From assembly GCA_013365365.1 (NCBI GenBank), contig JABVXU010000246.1, positions 16,390 through 80,389 of the forward strand: a stretch of 64,000 nucleotides of DNA, in the 5' to 3' direction. The notes below the pieces were generated by a model. The model saw only the letters and a program-made list of their open reading frames with translations. It ran no database searches and was not told the origin of the DNA. Shown piece by piece: positions 36,357-49,201 of the stretch. Origin of the DNA: Cruorifilaria tuberocauda. Its lineage: Eukaryota > Nematoda > Chromadorea > Rhabditida > Onchocercidae. Positions within the stretch are counted from its first letter, which is position 1, and each line of letters opens with the position of its first letter. The position numbers and the translations under genes were made by a program.

Positions 36357-39282
36357 GTGATAAGAGCGGTGATATGATTTCTTCCTTGTCATTTGATGGA
36401 ACTCAGAAGAATTCCTATAGTAGTAAAACAATCATTATGTTCTCTTTGTTTTATCCACATTGATGAAAGTTACCGATCGATGTTTAATTGAATGATCCGA
36501 TCTGTGATCCATTGTTTTTCCTCAATGTTATTCCCAAGTAATTGACAAATAACGAATCATTTTACTTTGTAAACAGAAAAACTTGGACTTTTAAATGTTT
36601 AAGTTTCATTTGTAATGTTTCTTTTCCATGGTCATTTAATAATTGGATGTAATATTTGTTGTTGTTACAATAACAATAATTGTAGCAATACTAACACAAC
36701 AAGACTATTACTAATTTAATAAATTGCTGTAGTTTAGTTCAATTAAAAAAATGTATGAATTTGAACGAAAAGAATGAATAAATCATTTTTTCAATAGAAA
36801 GAAGTATGAAGAAAATTACAATACGCAGAATACGTGAAAACACGTAGAAATAGCGTACAATTCGAAAATGCTAAATGAGACGTATAATTTAATTGCAATA
36901 TAAAAAATCAAATCTTTTCAAATACAATATAAGCATGAGTTTATCCTAATTTTAATATAGCTACAAATTAAATTTTAAATGAAATTTGATTAAATCATAA
37001 ATTGTATAATTTAATCGAAAGAAAGATCGCAAAATTAAACACGTTACTTTTTACTTATCAATTCACAAATCAAAGAATTAGTTTGATGAATAATAGCATT
37101 GTTATTTTATTTATGTTTGTTTACATGGATAAAACTGAGGATGAGGAAATATACGAAAATCGAAACAATTTGAAAGTAAATGGAAGTAAGGAGAAATGTT
37201 TTCTGAAGATTTCCTAAAGAAAAAATGAAAATTTCCATAGATGAGGAAAAAAAGAAAAAGCAGAAAGCTAATGGAAAAAATCCATCTGTTCATGACATCT
37301 TCGATTATAATTGATAGAACTTGAAGTGAAAGTAAGTAAGTCAATAAGAAGCTAATTGAATGGATGGAAAAACAATAAATTATTACTTTTAATTTCTTCA
37401 GGTATTTCATCTATAAGATACTTTTGAAAAAGAGACCTTCAAACTAATTTTGTTTAAAAGTATTTTGAATTGAGAGAAGTGACGTATTGCTAAAGTGATA
37501 AGTGATATTAGAAAGAAAAAGCTGTAATAAACCGTTCATTCCTTCTGAAGTGCTCTTGTCAGTGAATGGAATGAGACGAAAAGAAGGAAAAGCTGAGATA
37601 ATCATTGAATTGCTTCATTCCCTCAATGATTGATGTATGTATTTCGTCGACGAAAGACGAAACAAAATGCACTAAGCAATTTCTATTTTCTACCAGTTAC
37701 TGTATAAAATATACAAAAGGACCCACACGTACGCTTTTGCACGCACGCAAACATGCACAACCTATATACTCGAACACACACACACGTACACATACACATT
37801 TTGGTTTGGCCAATTCCGTTTGAACTTTAATCAATATCAGAACATAGTCTGCTTGATCCCGGGATGACAATGCAATCTCACTATCATTTATTTCTCAGTT
37901 TTTATTGCAAATTTTCTTAATAGTTACAAAGAAATATTAATTGTAAATTAAATTGCAATTAAAAGATAAGAAATAGATGAAATTTCAGTCTTATTTCAGT
38001 TCATTGGAATTGAAAGAAGAAAAACAAATATGAATAAAATTTTAAAGTAACCCAAATGAAAGAAATGAACGAAAAGATTTGACAAAATCGCTTTATGACA
38101 AAACGATATGATTACAATTGTTCTTTTCATATATTATTTTATTTCATTTTAATTTTGATAACGATTGATAAGGAATAGAAGACAGCTAATCAGTTTCGCC
38201 TCATTTGAGATTCTTTTAAGATTAAATTGATGTTCTCTTAAGTCAAACAAGTTGGTTTAGATGAGAAATTGGGAAAGATGAATGAAAGAGAGGAAATATT
38301 TTCCTTGTTTCTCTTCATTATTTATTAGTTAGAAATTGAAATCCATTACAGTTCAAAAAAAAAGAACTGCAAGTTAAATCGAATTAGTATCTGTTATAAT
38401 CAAGATATAAGCTCATTTCAGTGACGAGAAAATCTCGATCAAAATTCTCGAAATACCGAATAATTTAGTGATTAATAAAAATCATTGGCAGGCTACTTCA
38501 TCAAATATCATTTTATTATGTTTGAGGCAATTAAAGAAGTAATCACTGAATTTACTTGAAGTAAACAATTGCTTAAAGCATTATTTCAATTAGCAATTTT
38601 CATTATTCCATTAGTTATTTTTTCATTTTTTAGCATTATTTTGTTAGATTTTAGATTAATAACTTTTGAATTTTCAATCCCAAATTACTTCTACTAAAAG
38701 TATTACTTTCATTGAGTAATTTGTTGAAGGAAAAAAGCGAAATGGAAACATTCATTTATTTTACTTTAAAAATCGATATCTATTTTTTTCCTTCACTAAT
38801 AATATAAACAATTGATAAATTCATCAACTCATTTTGCTCTCTTTAACAATTTCAGTCATTTTAACCAACTCTTTTATCATTATCATTATCATTTCATATC
38901 TCATAATCTCATAATCTTTTCTCAATATTATATTCTTTCGGATTATTAAAGAAAATTGAGAAAAAAAAGAACAAGTGGAAATTAATTGTAATTAATAGTT
39001 CTAAAAGTTTCAATAATTATTATTAAACGAAAAATAAATATCAAAATGGCAGAATTAAAAATAATGATAAAATTTAAAATGAAACATGAAAAAATGGAAC
39101 GAATTCTTTATCGCTTTTGAAAATATTTGAATTTGTAATTGAATGCAATCTGAAAATGCAAAAAAGCGAGAGGGAGAGAGAGAGAGGGGAGAAAAGTTAC
39201 AATTTTATTATTGCATATTCATCAACTTTTTGCTCTTGAAAATTAATTGAAATGGGACCGAGAACTTCATGAATAATTTAAT

Positions 39283-39285
<3 letters not shown>

Positions 39286-39319
<34 letters not shown>

Positions 39320-39320
39320 A
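39286..39320. repeat. (AAAG)n/(AG)n microsatellite
   Basis: AAAG tetramers run into AG dinucleotides. A similar GA run lies at about 39170-39190. Confidence 0.85.
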
Positions 39321-41451
39321 AGTTTTATAATTATAATCAATAATTTGATAATGAACAAATCTTTTAAAAAAAAAATATATTGATCATTACATCTAATGAA
39401 TCGTTTTTACTCTTTCTCCAATCAGTACTGATATTTGCAAGTTCTTGTAATAGTGTCTTTCTCTTCGATATCACTTACTGATAATCATTTATTATTATCT
39501 TGCTAAATAATTAAGAATAGAGAAGCTTTCTATGGAAGGTTAAATTACCTTTTATCGTTTATTGCAGAAGAAACTTCACTCAGTTTCAAAGCGTGGAATA
39601 TTTAATTGATTTTGAGATATCATTGATAACTTGCTTATCAGTGATATTGAAAATGGCAAAAAAGACTGAAATTTTGTCTGATATCTATTGAAACTATTAG
39701 AAGCAAAAAAACTAAATACTACACATCGAGAAACTAAAGACATTATAAACTCAGCAGGTACCTTAACTTTAAATTAGCAGAATATCAAATCCGATCCCTA
39801 CCAATCCGCTTACGCATCTGTTTATCTCTGGTAGGATTTTCCGCAATGTATATTGAAACCGGAAAAAGATCCTTCTATTCTTTGAAGGTAAAATCAAGAA
39901 AAACACGTAGTGCTTAGTTTATCTCTAAAGATAAAAGAAAAGAAAAACTTTAATATCAACATTTATTCAAATTCATTTTCAATATCATATCTAATTACTC
40001 GAAGTGATCCATTCGATCATATATATCAGTCCTAAATACGAACTATTTTGTGCTCATTTCGATTAAGCCATTAATTACTGATAAAATATGCAAAAATTAT
40101 GCTGCAAAGCTTATTTCATTTTCATCAAAATGTGATACCTGATAAAAGAGCTTCCCAGTGGTTGAGATAAATGGGATAACATTGATGGAAAGTAACTTCA
40201 ACACAATTCAATAATTTATTTTTTAGGCTGAAGTGAAATTTCATCTAAAATTGATTAATCAAGAAAAAATAAACCCATCCAAGTTCATAGGAAAAGAAGC
40301 AGATGAGTAGCACCATATGCAAATATTGATAGGTAGAAAGACCGCTTAAATAACTTCTCGATGAATATTTGGTAGTGACGCAAATGAAAACATGTTTAGT
40401 TAAATGTATTTCTTCCTAATTCTTGATTAATGAAAGTCGAAACACTTCTTTTTCTTTTTCTTTTTTTTTGTCCGGACTTTTTACATGGTAGAAAAGAAGT
40501 GTAAGGGAGAAACATAAACATCTGAATGATGTCATTTCAAGAAGGATGCAAAATAACAGCGATAAATGAACTTTCCAGTTATTCTGAAAATTGTAAATGA
40601 TCACTTAGCAAGAAGATTCTTGAATAGCTTTTGGTACTATTAAACTTACAATGAAGAATTTACTAACACTTCTGGAAACTTTTTCACTTTCATCTCAGAG
40701 AAATCTTCCAATTCATGTTTCATGTTTCCAACTGTTATTAATGTTAATTAATTAGCCTTAAATAATGAAGATCCGGGAAATGGATGAATAAAATTACTGT
40801 TGAATCAAATTACATTCCTGCTTGGCTTAATCATCGAAAAAAGCGTTATGGAAATTGTAAATTTGCAATAACAGATTAGCATGTACTAGAATAAATTAGG
40901 GTGATTCATATAGAAATGATAACATGAGAATGTGGTGAGGAACCATTGAGATGTTTAATGTAGTCTTTGAATGGAAAAGAGTGTGTTGATGGAATGAGAA
41001 GCCTTTCTCCTCAACATCCACCATAAAGTCAGTCATTCATCACACATTCCTATTGTTTATTGATGCTACTTTTTTCAACTCCTATAGATTCACTTTTAAG
41101 ATGACGCAATAGTTATGTAAATCATTTGCTCAGTGCATCTGTTGCGTAGACAAACAAAAAACGTGAAAGACAAAAACTACAATTTATTATTACATTAATA
41201 TTTGAATTATTAAAATTATCGCTACAGTTGATGATTGAATAATATATTACGAAATCTAATTTTGACAACCAACCTCTAATTAAAACATTCAAAGTTAACG
41301 AAGAATTAAATTATTGAATAATAAATGATGGTACGATGCAGCCTATATGAATTCACGAGTTACCAGTGTAAGAGATCGAAATAAATAAATACTTTCATCT
41401 TTCCTTTTACTCATATTCATACAGGAAAAAATTGTTTTGACAGTGGATTAT

Positions 41452-43750
41452 CTAGTAAGAATGATTAGCAACATAAAGGTTTTGTGCTGCTGCACCAGAA
41501 CCTGCACCTCCAGTATATTTTCCTTGTTGTGCAAGCGAATTTGCTTCTGCGCGCTTCAGGAACGCTTCTTTGGCGGCCTGAATATTCTCAGATTTACCAC
41601 CCCAAGCTGCAAGAGCCGACGCTTGCAGTGCTCGACCATAACTGAACGTCAAAGCCCACGGTTTTTTACCCTAAAAGTAAGCAATAGATAAAAAAAATTA
41701 CAAAGTAAATTTTTATATATCATTCAAAAAACATAAAGTAAAAATTACCGGAAACTGATTGATAGCATTTAAATTAAGTGTTGCATCTTCCTCGGACTGA
41801 CCGCCAGAAAGAAAAACGACACCAGGGACAGCTACTGGAACTGTGCGCTGAAGAGCAGTAACAGTGGCCCGTGCAATATCCTCATGAGAGCACTGCCCCT
41901 TATATTGCATTCCTAAAAAATTTCACTATATTCATCAATAAATTCACAAATAAGCATTTTGCGAGCTTTATTATATGTATATCTATGGTGCTGACTCGAT
42001 AGTCATAATATCATGTTCTGTTTTTATTGTAATAAACAATTCCGAATAGTTTACCCGGCATACACATATTCGGCTTCAGCAACGTCCCCTCCAAGTAAAC
42101 ATGGTGATCAATCAATGCCTTGTACGTATATGACAGAACAAGTTCTGTGACCTTCTGACACCGATGAAGGTCATGCTCACCATCGGGTAAAGTTTCGGGT
42201 TCCACAATTGGCACCAAACCATGCTGCTGACAAATTGAAGCATAACGAGCCAGTACCTATAAAAAAGTTTGGGAAAAGATTGAGAACTTAATGGAAGAAT
42301 TCAAAATCGAAACAAAGTAAGTTGCATTATAGCAAAAAATGTTTGGTTCGCACAATGCAGACAGCTTATAATGCAATATAAAAAATGTCTCTCCGCTTTA
42401 CACTACATAATTTGAACAACTGATAGGAATCGCAGAAGTAAAAAATAAAACCTCCTTGATGAGAAATGCTTACTTCAGCAATTTCAACCAGAGCCATATG
42501 GCTAGGTGTTGTTGCGCCAATTTTATGTACGCAGCGCCATTTAGCAAATTGTGCACCATCCTGAAACTAGTTATTTAATTTTATTAGAATTAAAATTAAT
42601 CAATGCATTCTTCAACCCTCACTAATCCCTACACTAAAAAACGATTGAAGAAAATCCAATAAATAGAAGAATGAATGTGGCAGAACAAATCGTATAGCTG
42701 AAAGAACTTCATAAACATAAAAGATAACCTTCTTGTATTGCGCGCACCGATTGTTCAAATCGTCCAAACCTTGTGTTGTACCTTCACCAACAGTGCCTGC
42801 CATTGGAATAACACCTTTATCAACCTAAAAAAGACATAATTAGGCGAAAAATCGCTGATAATTTAATACATGGTTAATGTTTTCAATGTAACTGATACAC
42901 TAAGAAATATAAATACTTATCCAAATAGACAGAAGATAGATATCAACTGGAAACAGGTCGTATATTACTAAGTACAGTCTTTCAAAATAAGCCCATGATT
43001 TCATTACCATCAATTAAAATCATCTATTTTAAGAGTATTCAGATGAATTAACGATATAAAACCTGAAACAAACTTTTTTAGTTCTATAACTACAAGATAT
43101 GTGAAGTAGTCCTGGAATCTTCAGCAAACTTACTTTGATACCCGGAAGAATACCCTTCTTTTGCAGGATTTGAACAAATGGTGTGCCATCATCTCCTTTT
43201 TGGTAGAATGTTTCATGAAACATGATAACACCAGAAATGTATTTACTCATTTCATCACCGGCCGTGAACAAAAGCTGAAAGATTTTACAGTCGGGAACGC
43301 ATTTTGTAATCTTGGCAAAAAATCTAATAAAGATATCACAAAAATGTACCAGGAAACGACAAATCTTTTAGAAATTAAAGAACAAACCTGCCGATACAAG
43401 CGCCGATTTTCTTCAACATTTTCAAGACCAATCGGTTTCAATTTCTTATCCATACTTCCTGCAAGATTACTATCATTCCCTATTTTTGCTACATAGCTTA
43501 TCCAGAATTTATATAGTTTTTCTCCCTATTCCACTAGAAAGACACAGGAAATATAGAGCTATCTAAATTAGTGTCTGTCCGCTATTGTTTTTCATATTAA
43601 AAATTTCGAAAATCAAAAAAAAATGGATTTTTACATACCGGTGCTTTCATCCGCAGCAAGAATACCTTTACCAGGTGTCACAATTTGATTAGCGATTTGT
43701 CGCAATTCATCTTTTTGCGCTTGTGTTAGAAATTGCGAGTAAGAAGTCAT
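41452..43750 (-). CDS. aldo: Class I fructose-bisphosphate aldolase
   Basis: Eight exons (43750-43639, 43458-43388, 43274-43134, 42824-42729, 42560-42474, 42256-42055, 41912-41749, 41670-41452) give exactly 363 residues, the usual class I length. Conserved blocks are [26 protein letters not shown], the WRCVHKIG lysine block, [10 protein letters not shown] with the Schiff-base lysine, FLSGGQSEE, and [17 protein letters not shown]. The protein ends NHSY; the C-terminal tyrosine is needed for catalysis. The enzyme splits fructose 1,6-bisphosphate into dihydroxyacetone phosphate and glyceraldehyde 3-phosphate in glycolysis and works in reverse in gluconeogenesis. All introns are GT-AG. Nematodes have more than one aldolase gene, and I cannot say which orthologue this is. 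Confidence 0.97.
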
Positions 43751-43754
43751 TTTC

Positions 43755-43760
43755 TGTAAT
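43755..43760 (-). promoter_or_regulatory. Probable trans-splice acceptor of aldolase
   Basis: On the minus strand TTTATTACAG ends only 4 bases before the aldolase start codon (AAA ATG context). Such a short leader is typical of a spliced-leader trans-splice site in nematodes. Confidence 0.6.
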
Positions 43761-45921
43761 AAAGATCGCTAATTAACAATCGTCTGTTTTCAAGTAATAA
43801 CACAATACAAACACGAAATTTTTAGCAAAAATTTGCAAAAACACAATCACCACAATAGATAATGTTTAATTTACTAAAAAACGAGTGGTATTCGATCAAA
43901 ACACAATCAAGTGATGTCAGAAGGAAACTATACAAATAGTGGCTTATTCTATTGCCAATTATAATCGAAGAAGCAGAAATACAAATATCAAAAATTTCTA
44001 AATAAACATAAACAAAATTCGCTTTAGAGCAAATAAATATTATTTCCCCAAAAAAATTCCTTATCTCTATACAAATGAAAATATGAAAATAATTCTCCAC
44101 ATTCAAATAATTGCTAAATACAAATATATAAATTATAAGTAACTACGAAATAATCTTCAAAGAAGTAAATAAGACTGAGATAAACAATAAACTGCATAAA
44201 AAATAATGAACAAGACAAAGAAGGTAATGGTAGACATGAGCGAATGATGAAAGCAATAAATTTATTTTATCATATCTCTTCTCCCTTCTCATAAACTCCC
44301 TTAACAAACAAAGTAAAGTGCATGATACTTTCATCAGTAAACATTAAATTTGAAACGAATCTAAATGCCTATCCATATGACTCGCGACATAAAGGTCAAG
44401 CTAGTAAATAAAAGTTAATCAATAACAGAAAAACAAAAAGAAAAACGATTTAAGATAACAAGAGACAATGGAAATATAACATTTCCGAATGCAACGCTTT
44501 TGCTCATATTTCGTGATGATTCACCTAATAAATCATCAGCAATTTAGCTAATCCAGAAAACCTAAACTTCCATAACATTTAATAGAGGAGGAAAAAACAG
44601 CTGTATGAGTTGCCAATTAACCTTAGTTTTAAGATAAAAAATATTCATAAGAGATGAATTCGCTATAACGTTCCGCAAGTTTAGAATCAATGAGAATTTT
44701 ACACATCAACTTTCTATCATTTATCATTCTTATCAGTCATGCACACATACTTGCGAAGAATGTATGCAGTACGATTTCAGCAAGAAATAGATGATATATA
44801 TGGCACACTAATGATGGCACAATTGTGCTTAAAATTGAAACGCATTGCCACCGATTCATTTTGCATCAAGGAAATGAATTTTGCGAAATCATATAAAGAA
44901 AAAACCATTTGAATTAAATTATCAAAGACTGCTAAAAGAGAATTAAAAGCATTATATAACTGTGAACTTTCCACTTTCCCATTCCTACCTCATTTTAATA
45001 TTACTATGAAATTAATAATATTAAGAATAAATTGCCAACGTCGGGAAAATCATGCACACAACAAATCATGTTTCCGGTTATATAAAAGAGGCAATAAAGT
45101 AAGAGGTAAGCAAAGAAAAAACATACAATGATTGATATGATAGCTGCTGCTATCTAGGCAGTCTTCATTCTATCTGTACGCTTTCTCTTTCAAACTGTTA
45201 CAAATGCTGCCATACCAAGAAATAATAGCACTAATTCTACCCCACAACTTTCACGATACTTGTAAAAATGAAATTTCAGCTCACTTCAACCACTGTCGTT
45301 GCTGCTGCTGCTGTTGCTGCATTAGTAGTAGTGATAGTAGCAGCACTATTATGATGCTTTGGAATGCTAGCAGTGCCACCAATACGACCCCTACCACAAT
45401 TGCTTCGACTTCTGATATAGTATTTAGTGAAGAAGTTCGGCGGCATTCCTCACAAAAAACAGCATAGAAAGGAAAAAACGGTATGATAACCGAGAAGAAA
45501 AAGTCTGAAATACTTATCAGATTACCTAAACTGAACGATAAGAAGGAAAGGAAAGACTGGTGAACGATGGAAAATGAGTTTTCCGGGAGGAATAGGATAA
45601 TCGTAAATACTGGAAAATATGAGGGAACAAGGAAAAACTTGCTATAAATCATTTAATATAACACTGCGATCTATGGTTGCTAAGAAGAGAGCGATAGGAG
45701 GAATTGAGAAATGAAACAGCATGAATTTGAATAGTGAATGATAATGAAAGAAGGAATAAGAAAGCTATAATAAGCAACTGATAGCATATGAGATGAGAAG
45801 GTATTTTGGATGAATATATATCTTTAGTAGCAAATGGAGAAAACTATTCCCGACTAGTGAGATTTCTAGGATCTCCCGATGTTCAATTATCATATCGAAA
45901 GGATGAATGAATGTTAGACAT

Positions 45922-45940
45922 GCACACACACACACACACA
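45922..45940. repeat. (CA)n microsatellite
   Basis: About nine CA dinucleotides. Confidence 0.9.
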
Positions 45941-46125
45941 GACACATACATCTATCTAACTTTAACATGCAATCACAGGCTTTTTAAAGTGAACAAAAAG
46001 GAGGTGGAGAGGAGGAAGGAAGGAAGGAAAGAGCTTTCGCTTCATGACATGTGCGCCACAATCTTCAACGACAACATTCTAAACTCTTCTCGACTTCTTT
46101 ATTTCAGTTAACAACTACCTAGATA

Positions 46126-46129
<4 letters not shown>

Positions 46130-46158
<29 letters not shown>
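46130..46158. repeat. (CA)n microsatellite
   Basis: About fourteen CA dinucleotides, 190 bases from a similar repeat. Confidence 0.9.
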
Positions 46159-46163
<5 letters not shown>

Positions 46164-48537
46164 ACATACGCAGACAACACTAGTAACTGTTGACAACTCT
46201 TCTCTCGTAGTTAAAGAGAGAGAGAAGAAGTTTAGAATGCGAGGAGATATCGGCATGCGAATAAGAATGTCATAACATGTAACATCGGGTGAAGCGAACA
46301 TTGTGAGGGAGAGAGAAAGTTATAATATTTCTGGCAATCAGCTGAAACTTTTTTTCATGGAAAAAATGAGGAGGGAGGTGATCGATTGGAAGGATGAATA
46401 AATAATTCGACAACTGCTATCTTCTTGCTTATCTCCCTCTCTCTCTCTCTCTCCATCTGAATCCCATCCCATATCAACAGTTATGAAAAAAGTTCAAATA
46501 GATGTGGAAGGTTAGGCGCAAAAAGAAGAAGCTAGCTGGCTGAAATTGATATTTTCCATTTCTCATAACACACAAATAGATGGATAAGAGCGCAAAATGA
46601 TAAGATAAGACTGCTTCTACTGTACTTTGATTATTTCAATGGAAAAAAAGTTCAAACAATTATAAGAATTTATTCATAACAAATAAGTGAAGAGTGTGGA
46701 AAAGAACATTTACTTATCTTATCACTTCTCTCATCTCATTCTTCTAATAACTTATCTACTATTTATCACATCTTTTCCAGTCAAGCATTATGCAAACAAT
46801 TATCAACTCTAGCTTATCATTCATCCTTACCTTTTCTCTTCTTATTCTATCATTCAATTTTTTGCCAACTCTGATAGTTGGCATGCTTCATCCTTTTCAA
46901 ATTCAATTAACACATCGTTCTACTCTCCTCCCATAAAAGATAAATGTCCAAAATTTTCCGGATTTAAAAGGGGAGAAATATCTGTCTGATCTTATCGTCT
47001 AATTGAATTCTAAGGTGGTTCAGTTTTGTTATCCTATGACAATACGATACGTTCGACTATCGTTCAAAATTGCTATCCGAAAATTTCATGTTGTTTATGG
47101 CTTTATTTTAATGAGATGGTTGAATATCGAAGCAATGGATAATTCCTTATACAAATTAAACAAGTTCAAATGCAAAACTTAATAAATTAAATCATAACTG
47201 TTATAACGAATAACTGCCCGTTCCTTGATTTTGATATGATGATGATTGATTTATCAGACTATCAAATTAACTTATTCATAAGTACAGGAAAGTTGTCTAC
47301 TACACTGAAGTAAACGATTAATCAATCACCACTCCTACTTTTCACTTGAAAAAACATCATGATGTCATTTTCTAGTTGAAAATATGTCTGGAAATTATTT
47401 ATTTTTTCACTTTTCCCCGTCCCCTCTCTCGTCGTTCATCTCTTTTTCTCTAAAAATTGAACTATTTGAATTGCAAGGCGGAATTTGCTTTCTAATGTTG
47501 AAGAATAAACGAATTTCGTAAGATTTTGCCAGTTTAATTATAGGTTTTTAAAATCAAGAAAAATAGAACTGAAACAAAAAGAACATATAGATATGATCAT
47601 GACATCACTCTTTCACTTCAATTATTCCATTATTTTATTGATAAGAGTCACAAGTTAACCAACATTCATTTCCAAGAATAAACAAATAAGGAGAAAACGA
47701 ACCAAACAAATCAGTTACGAATTAGTAAATGATGTAAATGTGACTAGTTCGCCTTTTAAATCATAAAATTATTTAAAAGAATTGATAACATTCTTATGCA
47801 TAAAAAATAATCATCAAATGATCACAGATATATCAGTGAGGAATTCACAAAATGAAAAATGCGTATTCATACAATCCAATCACTTTATCACGTTATAAGT
47901 TAACCATGTTAACCTTAAAACAATTTTTAAATTTATCTTACAACAAAAATTGAATATAATAACAACAGAATTACTGATCAAACTATTCGAATAAATAAAC
48001 TATTATTAGATAAAGTCATTCAATAAATTTAAGGATAAGGTTAAATATGTGAGAAACATAGGAGATAAAAAATAATTCCGTAAGAAAAGATAAGATAATC
48101 ATAATTGTAATGTAATGAAGGAAATCTGACTTCATCTTCATATATTGAAAATTGGCACTAATAGATTAGGAAAAATCAACATAAAAATCATACGATAAAA
48201 ATAACTATATGAAAATCAATATGTTTGAAAAAAGAATACCACCTATTATCAAGCTCATTAAAAATTCCACTTTTACTGTTTAATATTTAACAAATAGAAA
48301 TGAGAGTGAACTATTTTGACGTAGAAAAGGAAATCAACAAACGATACTTGTTGTATCAATAATTTTAAATTAGATAATAAACAACAAAATGAATATATTA
48401 ATGAACAATAAAAAAGCTAAAATTAGAAAATTTCACAAAAATTTTCAAATCTTAAAAGAAAAATAGCTTTCCTTTTCCCCTATGTGTCAATTTCCTTCCT
48501 TCTTTCACACCTTTTCACACTTCAAACCAAAACAATT

Positions 48538-48631
48538 TCAGATCTGGAAGATCCGTTTACTTAGGCCAGTCCAGGCAGTTAATCTTCGGAAGCTTTTCGA
48601 GTAGTCAAACTTAGCAACGTTGAAAACCTTC
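48538..48631 (-). CDS. Possible alternative terminal exon of the MED1 homologue
   Basis: Behind a very good acceptor region (TTTTTTCTTCCAGTTAG) the frame reads KVFNVAKFDYSKSF, then RRLTAWTGLSKRIFQI and a TGA at 48538-48540. The composition is protein-like and GC-richer than its surroundings. The MED1 stop at 49202 overlaps a donor (GAG GA|GTAAAC) that joins here in phase, replacing the stop by about 31 residues. If the CCAG acceptor is used instead, the exon starts at 48635 and needs a phase 1 donor from another exon. It could also be the end of a separate gene. Confidence 0.4.
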
Positions 48632-49201
48632 CTAACTGGAAGAAAAAACTCTAATCGCTGCCACTACTTCATAGATTATAGTTTCCTTTTTACCACTTAT
48701 AAAACTATTTATGTACAAAAAAATAGGATATAATGATATAAAATATTTTACTTTTATGATCCATAAAAAAGTTGTATAGTTCCGATGAAAATAAGCAATG
48801 ATACACAAATAATGCATGCTCCTATTGAGTATTAAGCATATCTATGTAAGAAAAGGTCTGTTTCCTATACACATCCACCAAAAACTGAAGTTAGAAAAGT
48901 GTTGTAGAATAAGCATTTTTTAGCTAATATTCTAAATAAAAAAAGAGTTTGTTCTTTTTACAAAAATATCAAAATTTCTCCGTTTAACTTTTCCCTTCCC
49001 TCATCCTTTTCCAAACAATTAATAAACACAATAAACAGACCGGCAATAACTTTAATATAATATGGTATTCGATGCCTATATTTTTAACTATGCGTAGTAT
49101 TTTAGAAATACAACATTATACACACTTATAAAATTTGTAAAAAGGCTAGGCCTATAAAATTTTAACCTGCAATTAATAGATCAGAAAAGTATGTCTTCAG
49201 T

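Larger units (their letters stand above)
24628..41451. other. 16.8 kb region without a convincing gene
   Basis: Between the RNA-binding gene and aldolase no multi-exon coding pattern is visible on either strand. It may hold 5' UTR exons, promoters and enhancers of the RNA-binding gene; an acceptor (TTCTTCTCTTCTAG) near 24697 fits a 5' UTR exon or trans-splice site. Composition alternates between AT-rich DNA and C/T- or G/A-rich tracts, with a GC-richer patch at 31130-31420. Smaller features inside are listed separately. Confidence 0.6.
43761..48537. other. Non-coding region upstream of aldolase
   Basis: No supported exon. It contains a CTG/CTA-type trinucleotide patch at about 45297-45350, two CA microsatellites and a CT tract near 46432-46453. 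It probably holds the aldolase promoter and the MED1 3' side. Confidence 0.55.

Noticed and set aside
45281..45652. 123-codon minus-strand frame with poly-glutamine
   Set aside because: Driven by a trinucleotide repeat and pyrimidine-rich DNA; no splice or family support.
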